NCBI RefSeq assembly: GCF_000346465.2
Contig: NC_034012.1
Coordinates: forward strand, 20,140,377 to 20,204,376
Direction: 5' to 3'
DNA length: 64,000 nucleotides
Source of the DNA: Prunus persica
Taxonomy: Eukaryota; Streptophyta; Magnoliopsida; Rosales; Rosaceae
Numbering within the stretch: position 1 is the stretch's first letter; each line of letters opens with the position of its first letter. A model generated the notes under the pieces. It saw only the letters and a list, made by a program, of their open reading frames with translations, was not told where the DNA came from and made no database searches. Both the position numbers and the translations under genes were made by a program. This document shows, piece by piece, positions 1 to 11,729 of this stretch.

Positions 1-181
1 CCGGGACGGGGTGGCCGATGAAGAAAGAGTCCGCATGGCAAACCATTTGGTCTGGAAACTCGAACATGATCTCTCCAGCTACGTGCTTTCCTCTGAGGAG
101 TCTTGTGGTTCCTTCTGAAAATATAACTTTTACAGCTAAGTTTGTTTTCTGTGGAAAACACGGAGACACTGCATTGCCCAT
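1..181 (-). CDS. PADRE/DUF4228 domain protein, first exon, partial (runs off left edge)
   Basis: Reading the minus strand from ATG at 181-179 gives an open frame of 60 codons to the window edge, beginning MGNAVSPCFPQK. It continues through KVIFSEGTTRLLRGKHVAGE and EFPDQMVCHADSFFIGHPVP. This is the N-terminal pattern of plant DUF4228 (PADRE) proteins: MGN with a Gly2 that could be N-myristoylated, a Cys that could be palmitoylated, then a strand-rich domain with the HADSFFIGxP signature. Family members are small plant proteins often induced by stress or pathogens; their biochemical role is not settled. No frame break is visible. A CT-rich leader sits just upstream of the ATG. The C-terminal part lies outside the window, so integrity cannot be judged. 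Confidence 0.85.
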   Translation of the reverse strand, partial: MGNAVSPCFPQKTNLAVKVIFSEGTTRLLRGKHVAGEIMFEFPDQMVCHADSFFIGHPVP

Positions 182-184
182 TTT

Positions 185-207
185 GAGAGAGAGAGAGAGA
201 GAGAGAG
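185..207. repeat. (GA)n microsatellite in the presumed 5' leader of the DUF4228 gene
   Basis: A perfect GA run lies 3 nt upstream of the minus-strand ATG at 181, so the leader reads as a CT run. CT-rich leaders are common in plant genes. It is also complementary to the CT run at 359-398. Confidence 0.9.
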
Positions 208-255
208 TTAGGATTATTAGTTGGCTTTTAGGTAAGGGACGAAGGGAGAGGGTTA

Positions 256-266
256 TTAAATATACA
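256..266 (-). promoter_or_regulatory. Candidate TATA box for the DUF4228 gene
   Basis: The minus strand reads TATATTTAAT here, about 75 bp upstream of the ATG, a plausible distance for a short leader. This rests on motif and position only. Confidence 0.35.
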
Positions 267-354
267 AGAGAGGGTATGAAATTGACTTGGAGAAAGTCTT
301 GGTTTGTTTTCTTTTAAAATTTGGAGGGGTCGGTGGTCAGTTATGCCGGCTTTG

Positions 355-358
<4 letters not shown>

Positions 359-398
<40 letters not shown>
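359..398. repeat. (CT)n microsatellite
   Basis: A near-perfect 40-bp CT run on the plus strand. With the GA run at 185-207 it forms an inverted pair about 150 bp apart in the presumed promoter of the minus-strand gene. Confidence 0.95.
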
Positions 399-402
<4 letters not shown>

Positions 403-980
403 TGTGGTACGGCCTTAACCACTCTTAGACATGTGATTACTACTTCTTTTTAACGTCATCTTAAGCATCATATTTTGTAGTTACCCTAAATTCGATTAAT
501 CAAGTCGCAAAAATAAGTTGCAAGGCAAAAAAATGAATATGATGCCTTTATATAAATCAAATATATTACTTAGGTTGAATTGAGGATTCCTCAAATAAAT
601 TTGAGGGGCGCCGTTGTATATGCTCATTATATATTGTGATTTTCCGTTCTTAAATGGACAGATTATGGTATTTTACTAACAGTTTTATTTTATTTGTATT
701 TCTTTATCAGTTAGTATTTGGGGTCTTTCGACATAGGTCCAATTTTGATTTTGCACTATGAATGCAGTCCACCTCTCTTTTGATGTAGAATTGGGTCCAG
801 CGACTCAGCAGGCCAGCCAAGTATGCAAAGCCTTAGCCATTGTTTTTAAAACATTTACACATTGCCATTGTACAGTCAATCCTCTAAAATTTATTAATTA
901 CTGCAGTCAATAAATTAATATCACATTTCTACAATTAATCTCAATTTATCCTGGTTTGATTTACCTGCTTTGCAGGTTTG
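399..980. other. AT-rich intergenic DNA, nothing recognised
   Basis: No sustained reading frame, repeat array or recognised domain on either strand. It may include distal promoter of the minus-strand DUF4228 gene. Confidence 0.6.
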
Positions 981-1152
981 TGTATACCTCCTTCATAGGT
1001 AATTTCGTATCATATATCTCCTCCATAGGTAATTAACATTCATATGTATACCTCCTCCATAGATAAATAGCATTCATATGTATACCTCCTTCACAGGTAA
1101 TTAACATTCATGTATATTCCTAGTCCATAGATAATTATACCTCCTCCATAGG
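981..1152. repeat. Degenerate minisatellite, about 32-34 bp unit, 5-6 copies
   Basis: Units begin TATACCTCCTCCATAGGTAA and continue into a variant of ATTAACATTCATATG. Spacing is roughly 32-34 bp and copies diverge at several sites. No coding potential. Confidence 0.8.
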
Positions 1153-1574
1153 ATTGTAAGAAGAAAAAGAAGGAAGAAGAAAGAAGAAGATGAATAAAAT
1201 GAAGAAGAAAGATTATAGGAAATTTATTTATTTATTTTTGTATCATTAGCTCGTGTTTATGGGATTTTCAAAATTAAAATGGATAGACAAGAAAATATTT
1301 TATAAATTCAAATCATAATTAACTAAAAGATCAAATATAGTAATTATTGGCCTAAAATTAATTTCTTACCCATTTATGAATTGCAATTACAATTAATAGT
1401 TGTATTAATTAGCTAATTATTGTGATATAAATAAGCCTTTCCCGATTTAAATCATAAGGGCATAATTGGAACATGAAAATAAATTTAAAAAGAAAAAATA
1501 TATATGATTACATCATAAAATTAGAAAAGGAATATAATCCTATGTGGCATTGAAGTTAGAGGACTTGCATGTGA

Positions 1575-1680
1575 TAGTCTAAATAACAAGGGAGAAGGAT
1601 TTCTAACACACACATGCACAACTATGATGCCATGGGGGTTCGAACCTGAGACCTCTGATTTGCAAGTCAAGGTCTTTTTT
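1575..1680 (-). mobile_element. tRNA-derived SINE fragment, copy 1
   Basis: On the minus strand it contains TTGACTTGCAAATCAGAGG and a perfect B-box-like GGTTCGAACC, followed by CATCATAGTTGTG and ending near TTTAGACTATC. The same layout recurs at 4864-4985 and 44738-44880. The box A half seen in those copies is missing here, so this copy is truncated at its 5' end. Confidence 0.6.
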
Positions 1681-1892
1681 ATACTTTACACTTCATCATT
1701 TCTTCGCTAGATTCTTTCCTTGATTGTTAATTATATGTTAGTTACTATATGGAACCATGGAATGATGGAAATGATCAACTTCTAATTATATTAATTACAT
1801 GCCACTTGAGAAAAGTTAATTAATTATATAAACAATTAGTTGCAAGTTCATCAAAGAACGGCCACACGCTTGAAATGAAAACCCAGCCATAA

Positions 1893-1935
<43 letters not shown>

Positions 1936-2493
1936 CAGCGGCAGACGATGTTGATGGTTTCAAGTCCCATGCTCTGACTCCCATTATTAATTGGAAACTA
2001 CACGGAATGCAGACTTATTATTATTACCCAAACTCAAAGGCATTGCCTCTCAACTAAACTTTATCAATGCCGTAGGTCCATCGCATTGCATTGCATGCAT
2101 TTAATTACCTCATTTTATTATAGCGACTTGTCTTGGCCCTAGATTCAAAGTCTAGCTAGCTAGGGTTTGTCTTAATCACCGTCTTCCTAAGTTGAGCTTA
2201 TAGAGTTGAACATGCAAAATAAAAATTGAAATTATTAATTAAATAAAGATAATGTGGTAAATTTATATTTTTTATATTTAAAAAAATTAAAATTAAAAGA
2301 AAAATTAGATAATAGATCCTATTTTTATGGAATACAACTACCCATTATTATTTTTAAATTATAAAATAAATTATAAATTTTTTTAAAAAAAACCTCTCGC
2401 AGGCACGGAAGCGCGTGCGAAGAGTCTAGTATGTAACTACGTATATGTTTGAATGGTGTTTTCTAATGCTTACCTTTTTCATGTTGTAGCAGC
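1681..2493. other. Intergenic AT-rich DNA with an (AT)n tract at 1899-1932
   Basis: No gene recognised. An alternating AT tract runs to 1932. The remainder is low-complexity AT-rich sequence. Confidence 0.6.
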
Positions 2494-2502
2494 AAACAGA
2501 AT

Positions 2503-3342
2503 TAGGGCTCGTCAATGGGCCAAGCCGGGCTTTAAAGAGGAGAGAGAAAATATCAGGCCGGGCCGGGCCCTATTTTTTAAGAAAATTCAAAGCCCAAGCC
2601 CGACCCATGAGCCGAGCTTGAGAAAGCCCATCGGGCCGGGCCGGGCTAAGCCCAACGGGCCCTACTTCATTAAAAAAAAATCATAAACTTAATAATAAGG
2701 GCATTTTAGTCCAAATTTGAGATTAAACTCACTTAATTTCAATATTTTCACATCAAACCAAATTCATAAAACACCCAATAAAGTCACACAACTTATAAGA
2801 TTTTTCACAAAAATAATAAAACCAAGTATTATTTTTGAGGTTATTACATAATTAGATCGTAATACGTTTTAAGAAATAATTTTAAAAAATAATAACTATC
2901 AAAAAAATATTTTTTTAAAGGATGGTATGAATAAATATGCAAATATTTGGTGATGTGTTCAAGAAAAGCATGATTATATTTGGTGGTACGATTATGTTTC
3001 ATGATATGATTATATTTGGTGATGTAATATGTTGTTCATCTTATTTATATATATATATATATATATAATTGTTGAATTAATAATTGACACAAATTAATGT
3101 GCTAATCACCCAATTATAAACTAGGAATGAGTAAAGAAAAGTAAATGAAATGAAACAAATTATATATGTGATTTAAGTGATATAATCCTAAACCTAAACT
3201 CTTATTTATATATAATTATATATGTATGCGGGCCTAACGGACCAGGCTTTTGTGGGCGGGGCGGGCCGAGCCGGGCTTTTTTTCGATGGACCGGGCGAAC
3301 CCCCATCGGCCCATGAGCCCGCGGACCAAATGATGAGGCCTA
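2503..3342. mobile_element. Non-autonomous hAT-type DNA transposon, 840 bp, with 8-bp target duplication
   Basis: The left end reads TAGGGCTCGTCAATGGGCC. The reverse complement of the right end reads TAGGCCTCATCATTTGGTCC, giving imperfect terminal inverted repeats of about 20 bp with the TAGG start common in plant hAT elements. AACAGAAT flanks both ends (2495-2502 and 3343-3350), the 8-bp duplication expected of hAT. Both subterminal regions are GC-rich with repeated GGGCCGGGC-type motifs, and the interior is AT-rich. There is no transposase frame, so it would need a transposase in trans. A short AT microsatellite lies inside near 3047-3067. Confidence 0.85.
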
Positions 3343-3350
3343 AACAGAAT

Positions 3351-4863
3351 AGCACATATATTATTTGATAAAAAAAGAAAAAAGAAAAAAGAAAAAAGAA
3401 TAGTACATAATTTAAACCAAAAAGGTTGGCCTTGAATTAATTAGCTTGTGGCTTGTGGCTTGTGGCTTAAATTGTAAACCATCTGCCAGATTTGATGTTG
3501 ATGCAATGAACCGCATGTTAATTAAACGTCATTGCTAACTGCTTAGGAGTGGTAAATTCTTTGTTTTCCCACTACTCCCAATCTTCTATTGACTTTTCAT
3601 TTTCATAGGAAACGTACGTATAACTTACGAATCTGTATTGTACATATTGACTTTTATTTATGAATACGTATCGAACCAACAAAAGAAAGTATTTAAAAAA
3701 AGAAAAGAAAAAAAAAGACAGATTAGGGTACATGATAAAGTGTTTGTGTTGACTAGAAAATAGACATGTCATTTTCATGTTTTCATATTAAAATAATAGG
3801 GCACAACTTAAACTCAATAAGTATGCCAAATTGCAAATACATTTTAATTACATTTTAATTATAAAAAAAAAACTAAGTACGTATTGAAGATTTAAGATAA
3901 GATCGGATACGAAATAATGGCCCCTTTTTTCTTGTGGATGCGTTCATATGTGCCAATTTTAAAAGCGGCAGTATCAATATTATATTTGATTATAATCGTG
4001 GACCACTAGGGTTTGCATTATAATATGTACAAACTTGACCTTTTATCTGATTCTGACATGGACGAAAATGCCCTTTGACTTCCCAAAATGAATGTTTGTA
4101 CACTATATAATTGGTAGTTTTGAGATTGAAATATAAATTAATGATATATATACAACTAATCTAAGGATTTCAAATTTTTTTATTATTTATATTTATTATA
4201 ACATGATCACGTTTTCAAGCATGATATGGGAACTAAACTTCCAGCCACTATCCTCCTCAGATCAACTCAATCATTCATTGTTATCAACAATAATTGTAAT
4301 TAATGTCATGGGACACAACTAGACCCATTTTCTCGTTTATAATTCTAAATTGAAAAACTAAAATAAAACTCAAAAGAAAAGTAATTGGCAATTAACAGTT
4401 TTCATATCAATTTTTTTAACAAAAATTTACAAAAAACAAAATGGGAACATGGTCCTATTTTCATACAACATAACTAGACACATTTTCTCTTTCTTAATTT
4501 TACAATAAAAAAACTAAAAAAAGAACGGAAAAAAAAAAAAAAACCAATTGACGTGTGCCAAAGGCTAGTTGTGGATAACGACAAAAAAGAACAAAGAAAA
4601 AATCAACTAAGCACACATAAGTCTTCTCTTTTGACTCTACCACAACAACAACAAACTTACTTGTAACAGGGATAACATTGTTTTGCTCTCCCGGGCCAAT
4701 AACATAATGACAAGTAGAAAAGTTATCCTACGTATTATTGTGTTATTGACCAGAGATAACAAAAAGTGCTCCCGTTGCATGAGTTTCTCTCACAAACACT
4801 CATAATTAAATAGATCATTAATAGGGACGCTCATTCTTAGATTTTGGTCATATGTATTTTTTT
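3351..4863. other. Intergenic DNA, no gene recognised
   Basis: Contains an AAAAAAG-type short array near 3368-3399 and three tandem GCTTGTG units near 3443-3465. Frames are short and interrupted, with no domain recognised. Confidence 0.6.
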
Positions 4864-4985
4864 AGAACAAGCGATAGTCTAAACTATAGGGGAGAGGGGG
4901 TTAACATACACACAACCAAGACATTTGGTCTGCAAGTTAAGACCCCTTTTCACTTGGTTAGACCACATTGGTTCAGTCATAGTTT
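4864..4985 (-). mobile_element. tRNA-derived SINE, copy 2
   Basis: The minus strand reads a box-A-like GGTCTAACCAAGTG, then AACTTGCAGACC, then GTTTAGACTATCGCTTGTT at the far end. It matches the other two copies. The B box is poorly preserved here. Confidence 0.55.
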
Positions 4986-5930
4986 GGATAATGCATATTT
5001 TATCAAGTGAATTTTTGTAATAAATAAAAAAAGCAAAAATTTAGATCCCTTAATAAAAAGTAGTCATTTATAAAAATTAAAAAAAGATTTGCAAATTGAG
5101 CCAAAATTTTAGACTTAACCCCTTCAGGTATCAAAATTTGACTAAAGTTGCAGATTTGGTATTAAAAAAATAGCTATTTTTAATGAAGGTTAGGTTTTTG
5201 CTAATTTGATTTCATATCAAGAAAATATGACATTATTATACATCTAAGGGAAAATTGGTTGTTAAAGTTATTTTTAATCATATTATCAATGACTTATCCG
5301 AAGTTGAAAGACATCTCAAGTTCAATGCTTTCCTTCTTAATTAATTAGAAGAAAACAATTATCTCTAATTGCGGAACCAAACCAAGCACCTCATGCATTT
5401 CACATGCTCTAGGCTTGGACTCAACAGCAGATCTAGGAATTCTCCAGGGAAGAGGCAATATTCGAATGAGGGTTTAAATTTTTTATAACTATAACAGTAT
5501 AAAATTAAAACATATTAGGATCTTATGTCTATGACTTATGTCTATGACTAATTGACTATAGTCTATATGTTATATCTATTAATATGAATAAAATGCATAT
5601 AACCAAGGACAGATCCATGCTTGGGCTAGAGTGGGCTTTAGCCTAGTGTTGACTTTGAAGAGAGACAAATTAGGCTTAGTTGTTTAAGCTCAATTTAGAA
5701 AAATTAAATAATAGCCCACCACTTTTTCTAGAAAGCAGCCCATATCTACTACAGCCAAATACTTTAATACTTCAATTACTAATATTTTCTCTCTCTCTTC
5801 TTTGGTTTATCCAACTTTTGATTTGGCTCTAATAATGTTTATAACGGTATAAAATAAAAAACATATTATAAAAAAAACCAGAAGATAAAAAAAAAAAAAA
5901 AACAGAAGAGATAAAATACGAATGCATAGT
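4986..5930. other. Intergenic AT-rich DNA, nothing recognised
   Basis: No coding frame or recognisable element. An A-rich run occurs near 5888-5902. Confidence 0.6.
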
Positions 5931-5939
5931 TTGCTACTG

Positions 5940-6480
5940 ATTGGGACTGTTGGCTATTGCAAGAGTCTAAATGCAAGGAGGCTTCTTTAATTCAATTCAT
6001 ATTGCAATTTGGACTCCCCTTTGTATTAATGACAGCAGTTTCTACAGTGGAGGTTTTACAGGGATAATGGCATCAGGTTCTACAGTGGAGGTTTTACAAA
6101 GGGATAAACTTACAAAACGACGTCATATTAAGAAAGGTTCTCTGCTTTGTATTAATGGTAGCAGGTTGTATTACAGCTTCATATAGCAGGTTTCATCTTT
6201 CTTTATTATTATTATTTTTGCCTCGATCCAAAACGATGTCATTTTGGCCAGGGACTTTTAAAAAAAAATGTGCACGCACTATGTTGCGCATAACAACCCA
6301 GCAACATAGGCACATCAAACAGAAAGGAGTTTTGCTTAGGCATTTCATTGAGCAATTGGTGGGCATTTCTATGGCAGACCAAAGGGGCAAAACTACGACC
6401 TCCAAAGCGTTTTTCGGCGAGAGGAGGTGCAGCTGCATCTCCTTGTGCCTCTGTGGGTCCGCTAGTGCTTTGACTAATTA
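5940..6480. repeat. Dispersed repeat family A, copy 1
   Basis: Shares a block with 15990-16260: GATCCAAAACGATGTCATTTTGGCC here against GATCCAAAACTACGTCGTTTTG there, and CAATTGGTGGGCATT in both at a similar distance. It also holds a short direct repeat, TTCTACAGTGGAGGTTTTACA, near 6038 and 6076. Frames on both strands overlap without a recognisable domain. The element class is unknown. Confidence 0.5.
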
Positions 6481-6925
6481 ATGAAACAATGTGCACTGGT
6501 CATTCAGGTTAATGAAACAAAAGTTTGAACTTGAAGTGGTCATATCACATCCAATTCGCTCGCAACATTGCATTGGCTAATATTTTAACATTTCTCATTA
6601 TAGGTCAATGTAAGAGCACTCTCCTCCAATATGGAAAGAATATGTGTAAAGCAATCATATGTATATATGGTCTTTATCAGAAACAAGAGCCATATCCAAG
6701 CTCTAAGATTAATTTCGAATTTTTTTTTTGGGTTATAATGAAAATTCATTACTAGGGAAGGATTACAATATGACAGTTACAAAGAGTAAGCTCAATATAC
6801 TAATATAGAGATCTAGGCATAATGCTTTTTCATTAAAGTCCAAAAAAGTATTTGGCCCAGATGCTTCAATAACACCATGTGAGCCCAACAAAAGCATCAT
6901 AATAAGGCCAAAAGCCCAAATAAAA
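6481..6925. other. Intergenic DNA, nothing recognised
   Basis: No domain or conserved frame seen on either strand. Confidence 0.5.
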
Positions 6926-6934
6926 GCCATCTTA

Positions 6935-7085
6935 TGAGTCATTCTATAGTGAGGGCCTTATATATGGCCCTTAGGTGAGGCCCTATCTTTTAACCACAGG
7001 ATCAGGCTAACCAATTTGATTCAACGATTAAGAGATAAGGCCTCACCTAAGGGCCATATATAAGGCCCGCAGTATAGAATTCTTG
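6935..7085. mobile_element. Palindromic MITE (Mutator-like by 9-bp flanking repeat)
   Basis: Two arms of about 54 bp form a near-perfect inverted repeat around a short centre. Each arm holds GGGCCTTATATATGGCCC and TTAGGTGAGGCC. GCCATCTTA flanks both sides (6926-6934 and 7086-7094), a perfect 9-bp direct repeat, the length made by Mutator-like transposases. No coding capacity. A transcript could fold into a long hairpin. Confidence 0.75.
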
Positions 7086-7094
7086 GCCATCTTA

Positions 7095-8313
7095 ATTCCA
7101 CACAAAAGCAAATAGTCCACTATTGACAGTTAGCCTACGAGAGGCATAAGGCCAACCAAAACCCACACCGAAAATTTGGTTTTTGACAAACCCTAGCACA
7201 AAGGCAACATAGTCGAGGATGTTGCTAGGAAGACATGATCATACACCCCTGTGGCCAAAGTTGAGAGAAGACCCTTTTTTTTAATAGAAGAAATTGAGAG
7301 ATGACCTTGCCACCACATAAAAACACCATGCAACAAAGCCCATACCCACATATTTGCCATAAAAACCAATAAACCATCACAAGACAAAAACATCAACACG
7401 ATCAACACCAACTCCACCATAATCATGCTCGCCAATGCACCAAAAATAACACAACAACGAAGGGAAAATCACAACCCAAAGCCAAAGGAGCTAGTAAACA
7501 AAAATAGAAAAGAGGTGGTGCACCCGACCTAGAGTTTTACACACATTTCGGGAGGTATGTAAGGAATCACGTTTAGGGTTGATAGCTATGACCAAAAGGT
7601 AAGGCCAGATTGAAAAACGAGGAGAGAGATTGGGAGCAGAGGTTTTCGAAAGAGACATGAGTGGTTTAGAGAGAGAATGGGAGGAAGATGCATAGAAATG
7701 GATGGTTTGTGAAGATCTAGGGAAGGGCAGATAAATAGAGGCATCAAGCCTTCGATTAAACCCACATAGAGGAAGAAGGGGTCACCAATTCTTAGAGAGA
7801 GTTTCATACCCAGCAGATAAGAGAGAGCTTACTGCACACTCACAATCGGGATGAATAAAGTAAGATAGAAGAGGGGGAGGAGGGAAGGAGAAGTAGTGAT
7901 CTCATCCCCCTCAAGGACGTACATTGTTAGTTTGAGGATAGGGTTCATGCGGCCCTGCTTTAGAGAGAATAGTGTTTTCTCCGTAAGCTTAATTTCGATT
8001 TTGGGAAGTTCTATTAAGACCCTTCAGTTACTATCTAACCCCCACATATTTTCCCAGAAATTTCCCATTGTACATCTATCACATCATCCCTCTCTTTCTT
8101 TTTGTTTAGGTTTATGAAGTGTACGCTTGTTTCTAGCATATTTTATCACAATATGATAGCAATGATACAAAAAAATTTTCTATGGGCCCACGACCATGGT
8201 GTGTTCATTTCTTCTATTTTATCCATGGCCCTATGGGCTATGTACTCCGTGTAAAGGTCTTGTTAGACCATTAATATGACTTTTCCATGCCTTAAATTCT
8301 ATGGTAAAGTGGT
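7095..8313. other. Non-coding, probably repetitive DNA
   Basis: Short frames on both strands match nothing I recognise. The segment continues on the far side of the solo LTR at 10219, which inserted into it. Confidence 0.5.
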
Positions 8314-8318
8314 CGTGT

Positions 8319-10213
8319 TGTTAGAAATATGCCCTAAAGCCAAACATTTGATGTTGCTTTCTGGATATTTCACCATCACTTATGAGCAAGATTCTTGTTT
8401 TCAACCATGATATTTGTTCAATAATAATAACAATAAAATAAAAGTCCTTGGACTATGAAATAGTATGAGAGCTATACAACGAGATTGGATATAAGGAGAC
8501 TTCTCATACTTCCACATCGTTTCCTAAACGTTCCAGGTCATAAGATTATCAATTGGGCCTTGATCATCCACAAAAAATGGTACACATTATATCCCCTCGA
8601 TTGGGAGAATTACTAGTCTTAAGGCATTGCATCGAAACGCGATTGAGAGATAAGTGTGTAGGTGCTTATAGAGATAAGTACACTAAACGCGATCAAACCA
8701 CAAGTTCTAGGATAGGGGTCTTACTAACATGCTAGACTAGACCTCATAGTTGCAATACTGCAAACTAGTCCTCTGACTTGAGACATCATAGTGGTCTTGT
8801 GGGCTAGTCGTTTGTCTTTGAAATTACTATAAAATCGACAGATAAGATTCAATAGGTGGTCTTCAGGATTCTCGATAAGTTCAAATAGACAAGTGAATGT
8901 ACAACAAGGGATGTCTGCTCTTAGTAATGAGAGAGAAACCTCCAAAGATATGATTGAGGAAATCTCTGCAGAGTAGTGGATATGACTAGAATGGAAGTTT
9001 CTAGACATAACCAATGTAATCATATAAGTGGAGAATTCATATTAGGGTTTTGAAAAAAGTATCCATACCCTGATAATTCGAATTAGAAGCACTGTACTAG
9101 AGAAGGACTCAAGTACACAACAATTCAACTTGAATAGGTTCTTCACCTTTCTAATTAGCTTGGGTAGCCATGACAGACTGCTAGGTGTCACTCATGGGTT
9201 CTGGAAGCCCAGTAAAGTCTAATTCAAATTAGTCTTTGTCAATACGGAGAATTAAATGATGGGATTTAATTCATGCTCAGTTAAGAGGAACCAGACTTAC
9301 CCACTGCCTCGAAAATTCGAACCAACGGATCGTACACCGATAAATGTAATAAGAGAATAAATGAAGAAAATAAGACTTTGAAAGTCAATGGTCAAAGTCA
9401 AAGTCAACTCGGTTAACCAAAATAGTTGACCAAGTCAAACTATATGGACTACGGTCATGACTTAATGGTTAAGTCATAACTCATAATTTGATTGTTAATT
9501 ATGAAGTTAGTTTGATGGTAGGACTCGGTTTGTGGTTTAAAGACATTTTGGGCCAAATGGCAAAATAGCCCAAGGACCTATTGGGCCTAGGAACAAGTGT
9601 TGTATGACAACACAAGTGAAATGAAGCCTAAGAGAAGCTTAAAGGACATATGGCCAAAATTTAGGGTAGGGTGGCCAAAATTTAGGGTGGGGTTTTTGGC
9701 TCCATCTTTTGTGTGGCCTATATAAGTCACACTTAGGTCATTTCCTCTCTAGGGTTTAAGCCTCCTAAGTTTGAGTGTGGTGTTAAGAGAGAGGAGAGAT
9801 CATCTCTCTCCATTAATTGCTAAAAATCTGTCTTAGAGGAGAGGGCTAGCACCTCACCTACTCTTGGTCATCTTTTTCACCTCTTCACTCTATTTGGTGT
9901 GTATGAACTAGAGGATATCTACTTTAGCATCTTTATGGGGAATCTATTGAGACTAAGCAAGGAAGAAGGCTTTCCAAAGGTGAAAACTTGGAGACCATCC
10001 AAGAATGCTTCAAGGGTAAGAAAGTCTCATCCTTTCTCTAGGATTTTGATATGTTAGGCATAAATGCGATTAGACCTAGAAAGATACTTGGGAAGATGGA
10101 TAGTATTAGGCTCAAGATGATTTAAAGTTTCGCATCCGCCTCTTGAATAGTTGATTCATGCTTGTTGTAGCCTAAGATCTACTAATTTTGAATTTATATA
10201 CATATTTCCTTCA
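8319..10213 (+). mobile_element. Solo LTR of a copia-like retrotransposon, 1895 bp
   Basis: Starts TGTTAGAAATATGCCC, a start typical of large plant copia LTRs, and ends TCCTTCA, so TG...CA. CGTGT flanks both sides (8314-8318 and 10214-10218), a perfect 5-bp target duplication. No internal gag-pol, primer site or second LTR lies between the ends, so this is a solo LTR left by recombination between LTRs. A diverged, truncated relative lies at 49216-50613 on the minus strand and matches along most of its length, for example GTACAACAAGGGATGTCTG. Confidence 0.88.
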
Positions 10214-10218
10214 CGTGT

Positions 10219-11280
10219 CTCTCATAGAAGGCACAATAGTTGTTCCATATCCTCTTCAATGGGTCTTGTTTAAGAAGAAGTTATCTTTTAAACCAAGACT
10301 GATTATTTATCTCATGGAGAATTTTCTTTGTTATCTCTAGAGGCATGCTAGCTTTACTGATATTTCCATTTTTGTGTGGCTGTTCTTGCAACCCCTTGAT
10401 GTATTTTTCTATTCTTTATAAGGTTTGAGCCATGGTAGAATCATAAAACTTGCACATAGCACCATAAAATAAGTTGTCCAACGGTAGATGTTTTTTAAAT
10501 ACTCTGACCACAGCCTTATCATTGGAATTCTTGATATTGGCATTTCCGATTTTCATCTCACCATCTCACATCTCAATCATTCAAAGTGATGTTCTCAACT
10601 TCTTTTATGCAAGATCCTTGATACAAACAAAACAATATATAAATTTCACAGCCATGCGAATAGCATAAATATGACAAATTACATAATATAATTAATATTT
10701 TACCTTATTCTCATCCAGTGGCGGATCTATGAATAAATATGGGGGAGATTTAATTTCGTTGAGTACCTTTTTCCACTCATACTTTCTTTTGGCCCTTAAA
10801 TTTGGGGTTCTTTTTTACTTGTCTTCTATAATTACCTTTGGCTTGTGCTTTCTCTTGCTTTATGTTTATTGTGGTGGCTTGTTCGTTTTTGCAAGAGTTG
10901 TAATTCTCCTGGAGCTAGTTGATTGTTGCACAATTAATGTCCCATTGCTTTTTCTATATCCTCGCCTCTTTTATCATTTGCATTGATGTTTAGTATTAGA
11001 GACATATGTTCTCTGTCTACTTTACTATGGGGTTTAGGGAGAGGAGGAGAAGAAGAGAAGAAGAAGAAGAGAGAAGTCCTACAACCCTAAATGCATGGTT
11101 CATTTATTTGCATTTATATTGCAAAAATACAACACTGGTCCTTGATGAAGTTGGTGCTTGTCTTGTTGTGGATATTCGTTCACAAGATCCTTATATGAAA
11201 CGTATGGTTGATGCAAAATTTTCAATTGATTTAGTTAACGACACTCCCTCATTCCCTTTGGCTCATTCATCTAAATCTTA
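10219..11280. other. Non-coding DNA including dispersed repeat family B, copy 1 (about 10740-10990)
   Basis: The block from GGAGATTTAATTTCGTTGAG to about 10990 matches 16985-17260 (for example TTGAGTACCTT and GTGCTTTCTCTT in the same order). No transposase or other domain recognised in either copy. An AG-rich simple stretch lies at 11036-11075. Confidence 0.5.
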
Positions 11281-11330
11281 GTTTCAATTGATGTTTATTC
11301 ACCAACTATATGCTTTGGAAAGCTTAGTTT

Positions 11331-11729
11331 ATGCCCTTGTTGAAGTGTACTAGTTTAATTGGATTTGTTGATAACACAAATCCTTGTCCCTCTCTCTACA
11401 AGTGTGACGGTCCCACACCTCACCCTAAACCCTTAATTGCTCATGATGCACGGATCTCATTGGAAAAATGTTTTAATTCCAAGTCTTGCTATTGTATTAT
11501 TCAGTCGAAGCATCAATTGCAAACTACCAAGCGTGGCAACTCCTCTATTACTACATATTCCAATCAAATGAATACTATTGTCAATAATTTGGATCTTGCC
11601 GACAAACCTGTGGATAATGATGATCTTATTGACTTGATACTTAATAGTGTCAGCCCAACGTATGAGAGCGTCGTCAACTCTATTCAATCTCGTGAAAATC
11701 CTATTGCTCTTGATGATGTTGATTGTTGA
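11331..11729 (+). pseudogene. copia gag (UBN2-type) remnant
   Basis: The frame reads LIGFVDNTNPCPS, then after a deletion HQLQTTKRGNSSITTYSNQM and LILNSVSPTYESVVNSI. This matches plant copia gag proteins, where the same blocks are LIGFVDG..PCP, a LK/T-G-S-I-Y-L helix, and LNGLP-Y--VV. The middle of the usual domain is missing. It is followed in another frame by the Gly/Arg-rich segment and a degraded zinc knuckle ending FGHMARRC. Confidence 0.8.
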
